Source of the DNA: Rhizobium bangladeshense | Lineage (GTDB): Bacteria; Pseudomonadota; Alphaproteobacteria; Rhizobiales; Rhizobiaceae | Direction of reading: 5' to 3' | DNA: 64,000 nt | Assembly (NCBI RefSeq): GCF_017357245.1 | Contig: NZ_CP071612.1 | Location: 2,421,001 to 2,485,000, forward strand | Shown here: one piece after another, positions 36,796-45,196 of the stretch | How positions within the stretch are numbered: position 1 is the first letter of the stretch | Layout: each line of letters begins with the position of its first letter | The notes under the pieces: model-generated | What the model was told of the DNA's origin: nothing | The model's database searches: none | The model's input: the letters and a program-made list of their open reading frames with translations, nothing else | Program-made: the position numbers and the translations under genes

Positions 36796-36811
36796 TGTTC
36801 AACGCTGAACA
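36796..36811. promoter_or_regulatory. Candidate MarR operator
   Basis: TGTTCAACGCTGAACA is a perfect 6-4-6 inverted repeat in the 47-bp gap between the divergent alpha/beta hydrolase and MarR genes. Position and symmetry fit autoregulation plus control of the hydrolase. Confidence 0.6.
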
Positions 36812-36824
36812 ATAAAGTACAACT

Positions 36825-37292
36825 ATGAACAAAAATCAATCCCTTCCCTGGGATCATCCGCGTTTTCGCAGCTGGATTGCGGTGGCGCGCGCCTGTCAGC
36901 TGATGCAGCAGTCTTTGACCCGCTCGCTCGCCGATCTCGAAATCAAGCCGCCTCACCTCGACATTCTGGTCAATCTCTACCGCTTCGAAGGCATTTCGCA
37001 GCAGGAGCTGGCACGCAAACTGCTTGTCGGCCGCTCCAACATGAGCATGCTGCTGCCACAGATGGAAAAACGCGACCTGATCGAGCGGCGCGGCGACGAG
37101 CGCGACAAGCGGGTGCTACGCCTCTATCTCACTCCGGAGGGTCGCAAACTGACCGAGGCGGCGATGGCAATCCAGACCGATCTCATCGAGCGCACGCTCT
37201 CCGATGAGCCGATCGAGCAATGCATGGCGACCGCCACCTCGATGGAACGCATCGTCGCCGTGCTGCTGAAAGATCTGCGCGACGACGAGTGA
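36825..37292 (+). CDS. MarR-family transcriptional regulator
   Basis: A 155-residue winged-helix regulator. The recognition region reads GISQQELARKLLVGRSNMSMLLPQMEKRDLI followed in the usual place by the wing RRGDERDKRVLRLYLTPEGR. MarR proteins are dimers that usually repress a neighbouring gene until a small phenolic or oxidising ligand binds. The divergent alpha/beta hydrolase and the shared palindrome at 36796-36811 point to local control. It is convergent with the LtrA gene. Confidence 0.92.
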   Translation: MNKNQSLPWDHPRFRSWIAVARACQLMQQSLTRSLADLEIKPPHLDILVNLYRFEGISQQELARKLLVGRSNMSMLLPQMEKRDLIERRGDERDKRVLRLYLTPEGRKLTEAAMAIQTDLIERTLSDEPIEQCMATATSMERIVAVLLKDLRDDE

Positions 37293-37295
37293 TGA

Positions 37296-38486
37296 TCAAT
37301 GCAGCGACGGCGCCGTCGATGTGCCGCTCAGCGAGCGGTATTCCCAGGCAGCGACGATGATCAGCACCAGCGTCGCCAGAATACCCAGCAGATAGACCTC
37401 GATGAAGGGGGTCACGAAGGCCAGCAGGATCACCAGCACGAGGCCGGCAAGATGCGACAGCGGCATCTGCCCGCTGGTCGCGCCCTTGAACCAGAGATTG
37501 CCGACGAGGAACAGGCCCGAACCGCCGAGCACCGCCGCGGCGATTCCGAAGTCGCCCGTCTCATGCGGATGCGAGAACATGAATTCCACAGCCACCGCAT
37601 GCACGATGATGCCGGCCAGGATCGGAATGTGCCCATAGGTGAAGGCCTGCCGCGCCAAGGCCCCCGGTGTCTCCTCATGCTCGATACGATGAACGGCTCG
37701 CCCGTGGCCGAAGCGGAAGTAGAGCCACCACATGGCGACCGTGCCGATGAAGGCGGTTACGAAGATCAGGCCGGTCAAACCAGAGATCGGCAACTCCGAA
37801 AATGTACGGCCTGAAACAAGAATTGCTTCGCCGAGGCAGATGATGACGAAGAGGGCGCAACGCTCAGCCATGTGGGCGCCGGACACATCCCAGTCGCTTG
37901 GCCTTGAGCGTCCGAGCCGCGGCACCGCAAAGCCCGCGGCCGGCCCGGCATATTCGATCGCCAATGCGATCAGCCATGCGATGAGCCGGGCCTCATGCTC
38001 CAAGAGCCCGCCGGCGATCCAGAAGACGGCGGCCGCCACCAGCCAGCTTGTGATGCGGGCGAAATTCAGCGTATTGGCACGGTCCACTCGCGTCATCGCA
38101 TAGGTCGCAAACAGCGACCGCCCAACCTGCATTGCCACATAGGCGCCGGCAAAGAGCAGCCCCTTGTCGCCGAATGCCTCGGGAATGGAGGCTGACAACA
38201 CCAGCCCGAGCATCATCAGCACCACCAGCATGCCGCACACCGGCATCCTGTCCGGATCGAGCCAGTTCGTCACCCAGGCGGTGAATATCCACACCCACCA
38301 GACGGCGAAGGTCATCAGCGCCGCTTCGACCGCGCCAAGCGGCGTATAATGGGCTGCGAGCGCATGCGAAAGCTGCGAAATCGAAAAGACGAAGACCAGG
38401 TCGAAGAACAGCTCGAGAAAGGTCACTTTGCTGCCGGCGGCGCTGCCCTTGGCACGCAGCCAGCTCTTTCGGTTGGTTTTCGCCAT
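37296..38486 (-). CDS. LtrA-family membrane protein
   Basis: A 396-residue polytopic membrane protein with about ten or more hydrophobic spans and the family opening VTFLELFFDLVFVFSISQLS. The family is named after a Listeria low-temperature requirement protein; molecular function is not known. The N-terminal 15 residues are basic and cytoplasmic. It sits between the MarR gene (convergent) and a DUF971 gene on the same strand, 29 bp away from the latter's stop. Confidence 0.9.
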   Translation of the reverse strand: MAKTNRKSWLRAKGSAAGSKVTFLELFFDLVFVFSISQLSHALAAHYTPLGAVEAALMTFAVWWVWIFTAWVTNWLDPDRMPVCGMLVVLMMLGLVLSASIPEAFGDKGLLFAGAYVAMQVGRSLFATYAMTRVDRANTLNFARITSWLVAAAVFWIAGGLLEHEARLIAWLIALAIEYAGPAAGFAVPRLGRSRPSDWDVSGAHMAERCALFVIICLGEAILVSGRTFSELPISGLTGLIFVTAFIGTVAMWWLYFRFGHGRAVHRIEHEETPGALARQAFTYGHIPILAGIIVHAVAVEFMFSHPHETGDFGIAAAVLGGSGLFLVGNLWFKGATSGQMPLSHLAGLVLVILLAFVTPFIEVYLLGILATLVLIIVAAWEYRSLSGTSTAPSLH

Positions 38487-38515
38487 ATGCCCCTCATGGC
38501 TGTTTTATCTGAAAT

Positions 38516-38890
38516 TCAGCGCGGCTTCTCCGCCGTGTCGCGATTCATGCCCTTTTCCCTGAGCTCGTCCTCATAGGCCGAAAACAGCTCGGGCCCTCGC
38601 TCGCCAAGCTCGCGCAGGTAGGTCCAGGTGTAGATGCCGGTATCGTGCATGTCGTCGAAACCGATACGGACCGCGTAATTGCCGGTCGGCGTCATCGAGA
38701 TGATTGCGACGTTGCGTTTGCCAGGTACCGTTACCTTCTGCCCCGGCCCGTGGCCCTGCACCTCGGCCGAAGGCGAGAGCACTCGCAGCAGCTCGGCCGA
38801 CAGGTCGAAGCTCTGCCCATCGCTGAAGGTCACCACAAGCCGCTGCCTGTCTTTCGAGACGCGGAGTTCGGTCGGCCAGATATCGCTCAT
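38516..38890 (-). CDS. DUF971-domain protein
   Basis: A 124-residue protein of the DUF971 (gamma-butyrobetaine hydroxylase N-terminal-like) family: WPTELRVSKDRQRLVVTFSD, then LSAELLRVLSPSAEVQGHG and GNYAVRIGFDDMHDTGIYTW. The start at ATG 38890 has GAGGGTGACAGAG upstream. In many bacteria small DUF971 proteins are encoded near iron-sulfur or molybdenum-cofactor genes; here moaA is divergent, 191 bp away, which fits that pattern. Confidence 0.87.
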   Translation of the reverse strand: MSDIWPTELRVSKDRQRLVVTFSDGQSFDLSAELLRVLSPSAEVQGHGPGQKVTVPGKRNVAIISMTPTGNYAVRIGFDDMHDTGIYTWTYLRELGERGPELFSAYEDELREKGMNRDTAEKPR

Positions 38891-39081
38891 CTCTGTCACC
38901 CTCTTTCCCTGGAGAAGTAGGCTTTCGCCATTTTGGAGGCAAGCGCAAATTGCCGTATGTGAAATCTGTTTCCCTTGACGGGGCAATCACATATGCACAC
39001 ATTGAAAGATATCGCTTGAAACCGGCATGACTTTCGCGACGACGACAGCCCGAAGGGCAAGGCCCTGCGGCGGAGGAACTG

Positions 39082-40128
39082 GTGAATACAAGAGTGGGAA
39101 CGATAAGCAACGCAGCGCCGCTGGTGTCCGATGCGCATCCAATGATCGACCCTTTCGGCCGAGCAATTACCTATCTACGCGTCTCCGTCACCGACCGCTG
39201 CGATTTCCGCTGCACCTATTGCATGGCGGAGAATATGACCTTCCTGCCGAAGAAGGATCTCCTGACGCTGGAAGAGCTTGACAGGCTCTGTTCCGCCTTC
39301 ATCTCGAAAGGCGTGAAGAAGATCAGGCTGACGGGCGGCGAGCCCTTGGTGCGCAAGAACATCATGTATCTCGTGCGCAGGCTCGGCGAAAAGATCGGCT
39401 CCGGCCTTGATGAGCTGACGCTGACCACCAACGGCTCGCAGCTCTCCCGCCATGCTCAGGAACTTTATGACTGCGGCGTGCGCCGCATCAACGTCTCGCT
39501 CGATACGCTCGATCCCGAGAAGTTCCGCAAGGTCACCCGCTGGGGCGATTTCGACAAGGTGATGGAAGGCATCAACGCCGCGCAGAAGGCAGGCATCAAA
39601 ATCAAGCTCAATGCCGTGGCCTTGAAGGATTTCAACGGTGCCGAGATCCCCGATCTCCTGCGTTTCGCCCACGGCCGCGGCATGGACCTGACCGTCATTG
39701 AAACCATGCCGATGGGCGAGATCGAAGAAGACCGGACTGACCAGTATCTGCCGCTCTCGAAATTGCGAGCCGATCTCGAACGTCAGTTCACCCTTGTGGA
39801 CATCCATTATCAGACCGGCGGCCCAGCGCGTTACGTTAGGGTCGAGGAAACAGGCGGCCGCCTCGGCTTCATCACGCCGCTGACACATAATTTCTGCGAG
39901 AGCTGCAACCGTGTGCGCCTCACCTGCACCGGCACGCTCTATATGTGTCTCGGCCAGAACGATGCCGCCGACCTGCGCGCCTCGCTGCGGGCCACCGAAG
40001 ACGACGCCCTTCTCCATGCCGCCATCGACGAGGCCATCACCCGCAAACCGAAAGGCCACGACTTCATCATCGACCGCACGCACAACCGTCCGGCGGTGGC
40101 CCGGCATATGAGTGTCACCGGTGGGTGA
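39082..40128 (+). CDS. moaA: GTP 3',8-cyclase MoaA (molybdopterin biosynthesis)
   Basis: A 348-residue radical SAM enzyme that starts molybdenum cofactor synthesis by rearranging GTP. The N-terminal [4Fe-4S] motif is Cys40, Cys44 and Cys47 ([14 protein letters not shown]); the C-terminal cluster cysteines are in [15 protein letters not shown]. The chain ends in the conserved double glycine (VTGG). The GTG start is set by GGAGGAACTG directly upstream. mobA and mobB for the same cofactor are at 52836-53986. Confidence 0.95.
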   Translation: MNTRVGTISNAAPLVSDAHPMIDPFGRAITYLRVSVTDRCDFRCTYCMAENMTFLPKKDLLTLEELDRLCSAFISKGVKKIRLTGGEPLVRKNIMYLVRRLGEKIGSGLDELTLTTNGSQLSRHAQELYDCGVRRINVSLDTLDPEKFRKVTRWGDFDKVMEGINAAQKAGIKIKLNAVALKDFNGAEIPDLLRFAHGRGMDLTVIETMPMGEIEEDRTDQYLPLSKLRADLERQFTLVDIHYQTGGPARYVRVEETGGRLGFITPLTHNFCESCNRVRLTCTGTLYMCLGQNDAADLRASLRATEDDALLHAAIDEAITRKPKGHDFIIDRTHNRPAVARHMSVTGG

Positions 40129-40216
40129 TGCCCGGTCCCGCAAAGCACAGCGATCGATCCAGTGAATCGATCGCAGGGCCGCACGCCCGGAGCCTGAAGC
40201 GAAGGGCCCGGGCATC
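40127..40216. repeat. Nested palindromic mosaic element downstream of moaA
   Basis: Outer arms GATGCCCGG (40127-40135) and CCGGGCATC (40208-40216) enclose an inner perfect stem GCGATCGAT / ATCGATCGC (40150-40174). The layout of nested arms resembles the mosaic intergenic elements (RIME-like) common in Rhizobium. It starts on the moaA stop codon and abuts a decayed ABC gene. Confidence 0.65.
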
Positions 40217-40219
40217 CCG

Positions 40220-40660
40220 CTCGCCCGTAAGCAGGGCCAGTCCTGGGCCGCCGGCGACAGCGACCTGCGCTTCATCGACGAGATCATGGGCGCCCTAGAC
40301 ATTAGCCCTCGCCTTCCGTGATCTCGGCGCGCTGTCCGGCCGCAACGTCAAACTCGTCTCGATCGCCCAGGCGCTCCGCGAGCTGGAAATCATGCTGATG
40401 GACGAACCAACCAGCGCGCTCGACCTCCACCGCCAGATCGAAGTCCTGGACTTCATGGCCGACAGGCCCGCACCAAGGGCATGCTCGCCATGATCGCCAT
40501 TCAAGACCTCAACCAGGCGCTGCGGTTCGTCGACAAGTCCTCATCATTGCCAACGGCCGCATGCGCGTCTGCGGCGCCCCAAGGGGATGTGGTGACCGCC
40601 GAGACGTTGATGGAGATCTACAGGATCGAGGCTCGGGTGGAGAAATGCTCGCTGGAATAG
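40220..40660 (+). pseudogene. Remnant of a siderophore/iron-type ABC transporter ATP-binding protein
   Basis: Fragments in different frames read as the C-terminal half of an ABC ATPase: DLRFIDEIMGALDIS, then LGALSGRNVKLVSIAQALR with a damaged signature, IMLMDEPTSALDLHRQIEVL (Walker B and D loop), AMIAIQDLNQALRFVDK (switch His replaced by Gln), IIANGRMRVCGAP and TLMEIYRIEARVEKCSLE before a stop. At least three frameshifts break it, and the Walker A half is missing. The wording fits FepC/HmuV-like iron-complex importers. The palindromic element at 40127-40216 lies at its truncated 5' side. Confidence 0.85.
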
Positions 40661-40716
40661 CATCATGTAACCGTCGACGGGACGGCACATTGACCTGGTA
40701 AAGTCACCCCATCTCG

Positions 40717-41667
40717 TCAGTCGATCAATCGCTGCGCGGTAAACTTGTCCGTAACAAGCATGTCGATGACACCCACGCGGAGCGCGCCTGCGATCGCGTC
40801 GGTCTTCTTGGCTCCGCCGGCAAGAGCAATGACCCGGTCCACCCGTTCGAGATCCTCGAGTGGAAGCCCTATGACCCGGTCATCCAAGGGCGTCTTGACC
40901 GCCTTGCCGTTCTTATCGAAGAAGCGAAGCGAGATATCGCCGACGGCTCCCGCTTCCGCAAGGTCGGAGAGTTCGCGAGACGAAAAGATATTGCCGGAGC
41001 GTGCAAGAAGTTCGGATGGTTCCACGGCTCCGATGCCGACGATTGCAAGCGTTATGCTGCCGAACAGATCCATCGTCTCGCGCACGAAGGGGTCGGCCTG
41101 CATAAGAAGCTTTGCTTCTCTGGATGTCGTGACGCCCTGCACAGGAAGCAGCTTCGGCTCGGCGCCGGTCAGGCGCGCAAGCCGTGTTGTCAGCTGCGTC
41201 GCATGGGTCTGCACCGACGGATCGCCCATGCCTCCAAGGGTCTGGACGACGTATTTCGCCTGGGCGCTCTTCTGAGGATGAATATTCTCGACCATCTTGA
41301 AAATGGTCTGGCTCCAGCTCGAAACGCCGATGATCTCACCCGGCGCAAGCGTCACCTCCAGGAGATGAGCCGCTGCCTCACCGATACGGGCCATGATGGC
41401 GCCGTCCCGATCTTCCGTGCACTCGACGACGATCGCCTCAGGCAGGCCGTATTTCTCGCGAAGCGCGCCCTCGAGCTCGCTGTAGGTGCCGACAGGAGGG
41501 ATCACGCTGGTCCTTACGATATCTTCAGCCTCGGCGCGCTTGAGCATGCGTGACACCGTGGCCTGCGACAGTCGAAGGTGCTCTGCGATCTCCGCCTGTC
41601 GCCGCCCCTCTATGTGGTACATCTGGGCGACCCTTGAAATGAGGCGGAGTTCGTTGAGGCGAGTCAT
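40717..41667 (-). CDS. SorC-family transcriptional regulator
   Basis: A 316-residue regulator: N-terminal helix-turn-helix (IEGRRQAEIAEHLRLSQATVSRMLKRAE, about residues 20-48) and the SorC sugar-phosphate-binding domain (PGEIIGVSSWSQTIFKMVE, then LAIVGIGAVEPSELLARSGN, ending in VGVIDMLVTDKFTAQRLI). These proteins are tetramers that respond to a phosphorylated intermediate. It is the last gene of a minus-strand unit with an FGGY kinase and split transketolase. A perfect palindrome at 41681-41696 lies 14 bp upstream of its start. Confidence 0.93.
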   Translation of the reverse strand: MTRLNELRLISRVAQMYHIEGRRQAEIAEHLRLSQATVSRMLKRAEAEDIVRTSVIPPVGTYSELEGALREKYGLPEAIVVECTEDRDGAIMARIGEAAAHLLEVTLAPGEIIGVSSWSQTIFKMVENIHPQKSAQAKYVVQTLGGMGDPSVQTHATQLTTRLARLTGAEPKLLPVQGVTTSREAKLLMQADPFVRETMDLFGSITLAIVGIGAVEPSELLARSGNIFSSRELSDLAEAGAVGDISLRFFDKNGKAVKTPLDDRVIGLPLEDLERVDRVIALAGGAKKTDAIAGALRVGVIDMLVTDKFTAQRLID

Positions 41668-41680
41668 CGCTGATCCCGGA

Positions 41681-41696
41681 GTGAATTTTTATTCAC
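41681..41696. promoter_or_regulatory. Candidate SorC operator in front of its own gene
   Basis: GTGAATTTTTATTCAC is a perfect 6-4-6 palindrome covering the end of the kinase gene and the short gap before the SorC start. Close variants recur in the divergent promoter at 44998-45013 and 45138-45153. Confidence 0.65.
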
Positions 41697-43155
41697 CTTT
41701 AGCCTGTGTTTCGCGGGACGTCGAGCGGGCGAGCGCATCATTCCAGCTATCGAGAAGTCCCGCGCGATCCACGGTTTGCGGCTCGATGATCTCGGTGTTT
41801 CGCGGCAGCGCCGCGACAACGTGGAGATCGCTCCACATGCCGAGCGACAGCCCCGCCAGATAGGCAGCGCCCAGAGCCGATGCCTCGGGTGCTTCGCATT
41901 GGATTACGGGATGTTCGATGAGGTTCGACACACACTGCATCAGGAAGCGGTTCTGGCTCGGTCCCCCATCGACATAGAGCGCGCCGAGCGCGCCGCCGCT
42001 CTGTGCCCGCATGGCGGCAATCACATCATGGACCTGGAACGCGATGGAATCGGTTACCGACCGCGCCATCTGCGCACGTGTCGTATTGAAGTTGATCTGC
42101 GAGAACAGGGCACGGGCGTCGGAATTCCAATAGGGCGCTCCCAGTCCGACGAAGGCTGGCACGAAACCGGGTCCGCCAGGCTCGGCGCTCGCCGCAAGTT
42201 CGACAAGGGCCGCCACATCTTCAAGGCCGAGAATGCCGGCCATCCAGGGAAGGCTGGCAGCGCAAACCAGAATATTGCCTTCGAAAGCGAAGGTCGGCTT
42301 TCCCCCGATGCGCCATGCGACGGTGGTCGTGATGCCGTTGCGTGGGGCTATGAATTGCGGGAGCGTCGTCATGATCGAAGAGCCGGTTCCGAAGGTCACC
42401 TTGCCGTCGCCCGGCTTGAATGCTCCATGGCCGAACAGGGCGGCGTGGCTGTCTCCGATCGCGGCCATGATCGGCGTGCCGTCCGGCACCCCTGGCAGTC
42501 CTTTCGTCCGGCCGAAATCGGCGGAGCTGTCGAGCACTTCGGGCAGGAACGCGACATCGACGCCGAAGATCTCACCGAGTTCCTCGCTCCATCTCTGTTC
42601 GCTGAGATCGAACAACTGGCTCCTGGCGGCATTCGAAGCATCGCATACATGCCGGCGCCCGCCTGTCAGGCAGTGGATGAGCCAACTGTCGACCGTTCCC
42701 AATCGCACCCGCCGTCCGGCCGGAATCCGGTCGAGCAGCCACCGGAATTTCGAACCTGGAAACATCGGATCCAGCGGAAGGCCGGTCAGCGCCTGCACAC
42801 GCTCGAGGCGGCGTTCGGCAATCAGACGTTCGCAATCCCGTGCCGTTCGACGGCACTGCCAGCTGACCACCGGTCCAAGCGCCTCTCCCGTTTCGGCATC
42901 CCAGGCGGTGACGGACTCGCGCTGATTGGAAATGGCAATGGCCGCGATATTCGCGTCGGGGCTGGCCTTCAGGCACGCATCGATCGCTTCGCAGACCGAA
43001 GCGTAGAGCCGGCGCGGGTCCTGTTCGACCCAGCCTTCCCCCGGATAGGAGATGCCGACAGGGGACGAACCTCGGCCGATGATTTCGCCCGTCTCGGAAA
43101 CGAGAACTGCCTTCGAATTGGTCGTGCCTTGGTCGATTGCCAGAATTGCCCGCAT
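41689..43155 (-). CDS. FGGY-family carbohydrate kinase
   Basis: A 488-residue sugar/polyol kinase: phosphate-1 motif AIDQGTTNSKAVLV at the start, then SNQRESVTAWDAETGE, FGTGSSIMTTLP, and the C-terminal signature region IAFQVHDVIAAMRAQ with YVDGGPSQNRFLMQ. Overall wording is closest to glycerol kinase-like members, a group that also includes erythritol and ketopentose kinases. GGGGAGGATAGA precedes the ATG. Placed directly after the transketolase genes, it should phosphorylate the ketose that the transketolase then cleaves. Confidence 0.92.
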   Translation of the reverse strand: MRAILAIDQGTTNSKAVLVSETGEIIGRGSSPVGISYPGEGWVEQDPRRLYASVCEAIDACLKASPDANIAAIAISNQRESVTAWDAETGEALGPVVSWQCRRTARDCERLIAERRLERVQALTGLPLDPMFPGSKFRWLLDRIPAGRRVRLGTVDSWLIHCLTGGRRHVCDASNAARSQLFDLSEQRWSEELGEIFGVDVAFLPEVLDSSADFGRTKGLPGVPDGTPIMAAIGDSHAALFGHGAFKPGDGKVTFGTGSSIMTTLPQFIAPRNGITTTVAWRIGGKPTFAFEGNILVCAASLPWMAGILGLEDVAALVELAASAEPGGPGFVPAFVGLGAPYWNSDARALFSQINFNTTRAQMARSVTDSIAFQVHDVIAAMRAQSGGALGALYVDGGPSQNRFLMQCVSNLIEHPVIQCEAPEASALGAAYLAGLSLGMWSDLHVVAALPRNTEIIEPQTVDRAGLLDSWNDALARSTSRETQAKGE

Positions 43156-43220
43156 TCTATCCTCCCCAGATCAGCTGACGGCCGGGATGGCAACAGGCGT
43201 CCCGGCCAGTCTTGATCCCA

Positions 43221-44180
43221 TTACTTGCGCTTGATCAGCTCCTGCGCGGCGTCGGCGATTGCGGATGGCGACATGCCGTATTCGTCGAGCAGGAACTCTG
43301 CCGAACCGGTCGGGGCATAGACGCCGGGAACGCCGAGGCGCTTCATCGGCACCGGGGCATGGTCGACCACCACTTCGGCCACCGCGGAGCCGAGCCCGCC
43401 AAAGATCGAATGTTCTTCGGCCGTGACGATCGCTCCGGTTTCCCTGGCTGCGGCGATGATGGCCTCTTCGTCGATCGGACGAACCGTTGCGAGATTGAGC
43501 ACCCTGGCATCGATGCCGCGGTCTGCGAGAATCTCGGCAGCCTTCACGATGCGATGCGTCAAGGTGCCATTGGCGATCAAGGTGACTTGCGAACCCTGGC
43601 GAAGGAGATTCGCTTTGCCGAGTTCGAACGTGTGACCTTCCGGAAGAAGGTCGGGCACACCGACCCGTGACAGGCGCAGGAAGCAAGGCCCGCTGTAGGT
43701 CGCTGCCCAGGCAACCGCAGCAGCGGTTTCGATCCGGTCGCAGGGCGCGATGACCGGGAGATTGGGCAGCACCCGCGTCCAGGCGAAGTCTTCGATCGAG
43801 TGATGAGTCGGACCGAGTTCGCCATATGCCATGCCGGACGAGATCCCCACCAGCTTGACGTTGGCGTTCGAGTAGGAAATGTCGGCCTTGATCTGCTCCA
43901 GCGACCGCCCCGTCAGAAACGGAGCAGCGCCGCACACGAAGGGCAGCCGTCCGCCATTGGCAAGGCCTGCTCCGACGCCGACCATGTTCTGCTCCGCGAT
44001 GCCGACATTGACGAGGCGCTCCGGAAACCTCGACTTGAAGCCGCCGAGCTTGGAGGAGCCGACAGAGTCGTTGCAGACGGCAACGATCGTTTCGTTTTCG
44101 CCGGCCAGCCGCTCGAGCGTAGAGGCGAATGCGTCGCGGCAATCGTGGAGCTTGGGTGGGTTTACTGGCGCGTTCATCAC
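43221..44180 (-). CDS. Transketolase, C-terminal subunit (split type)
   Basis: A 319-residue chain carrying the pyrimidine-binding and C-terminal domains of transketolase: FPERLVNVGIAEQNMVGVGAGL contains the catalytic Glu of ThDP enzymes, and GAIVTAEEHSIFGGLGSAVAE lies in the last domain. It starts inside the end of the N-terminal subunit gene (ATGA overlap at 44177-44180), so the two chains are made together. Split transketolases often serve dedicated catabolic routes rather than the core pentose phosphate pathway. Confidence 0.94.
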   Translation of the reverse strand: MMNAPVNPPKLHDCRDAFASTLERLAGENETIVAVCNDSVGSSKLGGFKSRFPERLVNVGIAEQNMVGVGAGLANGGRLPFVCGAAPFLTGRSLEQIKADISYSNANVKLVGISSGMAYGELGPTHHSIEDFAWTRVLPNLPVIAPCDRIETAAAVAWAATYSGPCFLRLSRVGVPDLLPEGHTFELGKANLLRQGSQVTLIANGTLTHRIVKAAEILADRGIDARVLNLATVRPIDEEAIIAAARETGAIVTAEEHSIFGGLGSAVAEVVVDHAPVPMKRLGVPGVYAPTGSAEFLLDEYGMSPSAIADAAQELIKRK

Positions 44181-44986
44181 AGTGCCTCCGACAATTCTGC
44201 CAATGCGATTTCGTATTGTTCCCTACTCGGCACCTTATGATGCCACTCGACCCGGTCCTGCATGAAGGAGATTCCGTGGCCCTTGTTGGTGTGGGCGACG
44301 ATGCAATGCGGTCCCAACCCCCGGTGTTCGAGAGCCGGAACGATCTCGCCCATACTGTTGCCGTCGATTTCGGTGACTTCCCAGCCGAAGGCTTCGAGCT
44401 TCGGACGAAGGGGCGCGAGATCGTTGGTTTCAGCCAGCGCAGCACCCTGCTGGAACCTGTTGTGATCGATGATCAGGGTCAAGTTATCGAGCTTGAACTG
44501 GGCCGCCGCCATGATCGCTTCCCAGTTGGAGCCCTCCTGCATCTCGCCGTCGCCGGTGACGACATAGGTGCGATATCCAGCGCCTGAGAGCTTCGCGGCT
44601 TTTGCCATTCCGACCGCAACAGGAAGGCCGTGGCCGAGCGGACCGGTATTCGTTTCGACGCCCGGAACCTTGTTGCAGTTTGGATGCCCGTTCAGCCTCG
44701 AATGCGGCTGCAGGAAGGTGGAAATCTCCTCCTCCGGAATGAAGCCGCGTTTGGCAAGCGTCACATAGAGAGCGCAGGCCGTATGTCCCTTTGACAGAAC
44801 GAACCTGTCGCGGTCGGGATGCTTCGGCTGATCCGGCCAGACTTTCAGCACACGAAAATAGAGCGCCGTCAGAATGTCGATGACCGACATCTCCCCTCCA
44901 ATATGGCCGGCGCCCGCTTCAAAGACCGCCTGGAGATCACGCAATCGGATCTCGCGGGCGATGCGCTCAAGTTCTGTCGTATCCAT
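44177..44986 (-). CDS. Transketolase, N-terminal (ThDP-binding) subunit (split type)
   Basis: A 269-residue chain with the ThDP-binding region: HIGGEMSVIDILTALYFRVL, SKGHTACALYVTLAKRG, GPLGHGLPVAVGMAKAAKL, and the ThDP motif GDGEMQEGSNWEAIMAAAQF ending near LTLIIDHNRFQQ. I start at ATG 44986 because GAGGAG lies 4 bp before it; an ATG 27 bp further up lies inside the putative operator. It is the first gene of the minus-strand unit. Confidence 0.94.
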   Translation of the reverse strand: MDTTELERIAREIRLRDLQAVFEAGAGHIGGEMSVIDILTALYFRVLKVWPDQPKHPDRDRFVLSKGHTACALYVTLAKRGFIPEEEISTFLQPHSRLNGHPNCNKVPGVETNTGPLGHGLPVAVGMAKAAKLSGAGYRTYVVTGDGEMQEGSNWEAIMAAAQFKLDNLTLIIDHNRFQQGAALAETNDLAPLRPKLEAFGWEVTEIDGNSMGEIVPALEHRGLGPHCIVAHTNKGHGISFMQDRVEWHHKVPSREQYEIALAELSEAL

Positions 44987-44997
44987 GGGCTCCTCAT

Positions 44998-45171
44998 GTG
45001 CATAAATATTCACTACTCAATATTTTTGCACAACCAACCGATTAGTCAAGCCCTTTAGCGAGGCACCCGGAAGCGCACACTGCTGCAAATCTTGTTGACA
45101 GCCGGAAAGCAACTTGTTAATGAATTTTCCAGCAACGGTGAATAATTATTCTAGCTTGCACAAATATCAGA
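44998..45171. promoter_or_regulatory. Divergent promoter region with repeated SorC-type operator motifs
   Basis: Between the transketolase and permease genes. Site 44998-45013 reads GTGCATAAATATTCAC and site 45138-45153 reads GTGAATAATTATTCTA, both near-copies of the perfect palindrome at 41681. The first is also one arm of a larger inverted repeat: GTGCATAAATATT (44998-45010) and AATATTTTTGCAC (45019-45031) with one mismatch. A further half-like copy TTGCACAAATATC is at 45156-45168. Such multiple sites fit tetrameric SorC proteins that loop DNA between both promoters. Confidence 0.65.
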
Positions 45172-45196
45172 TACAAGCGTAAGCATGGGAGGAGCA

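Noticed and set aside
38891..39081. Possible molybdenum-cofactor RNA motif upstream of moaA
   Set aside because: I could not find the conserved helices of that motif; only weak GC-rich pairing near the start codon.
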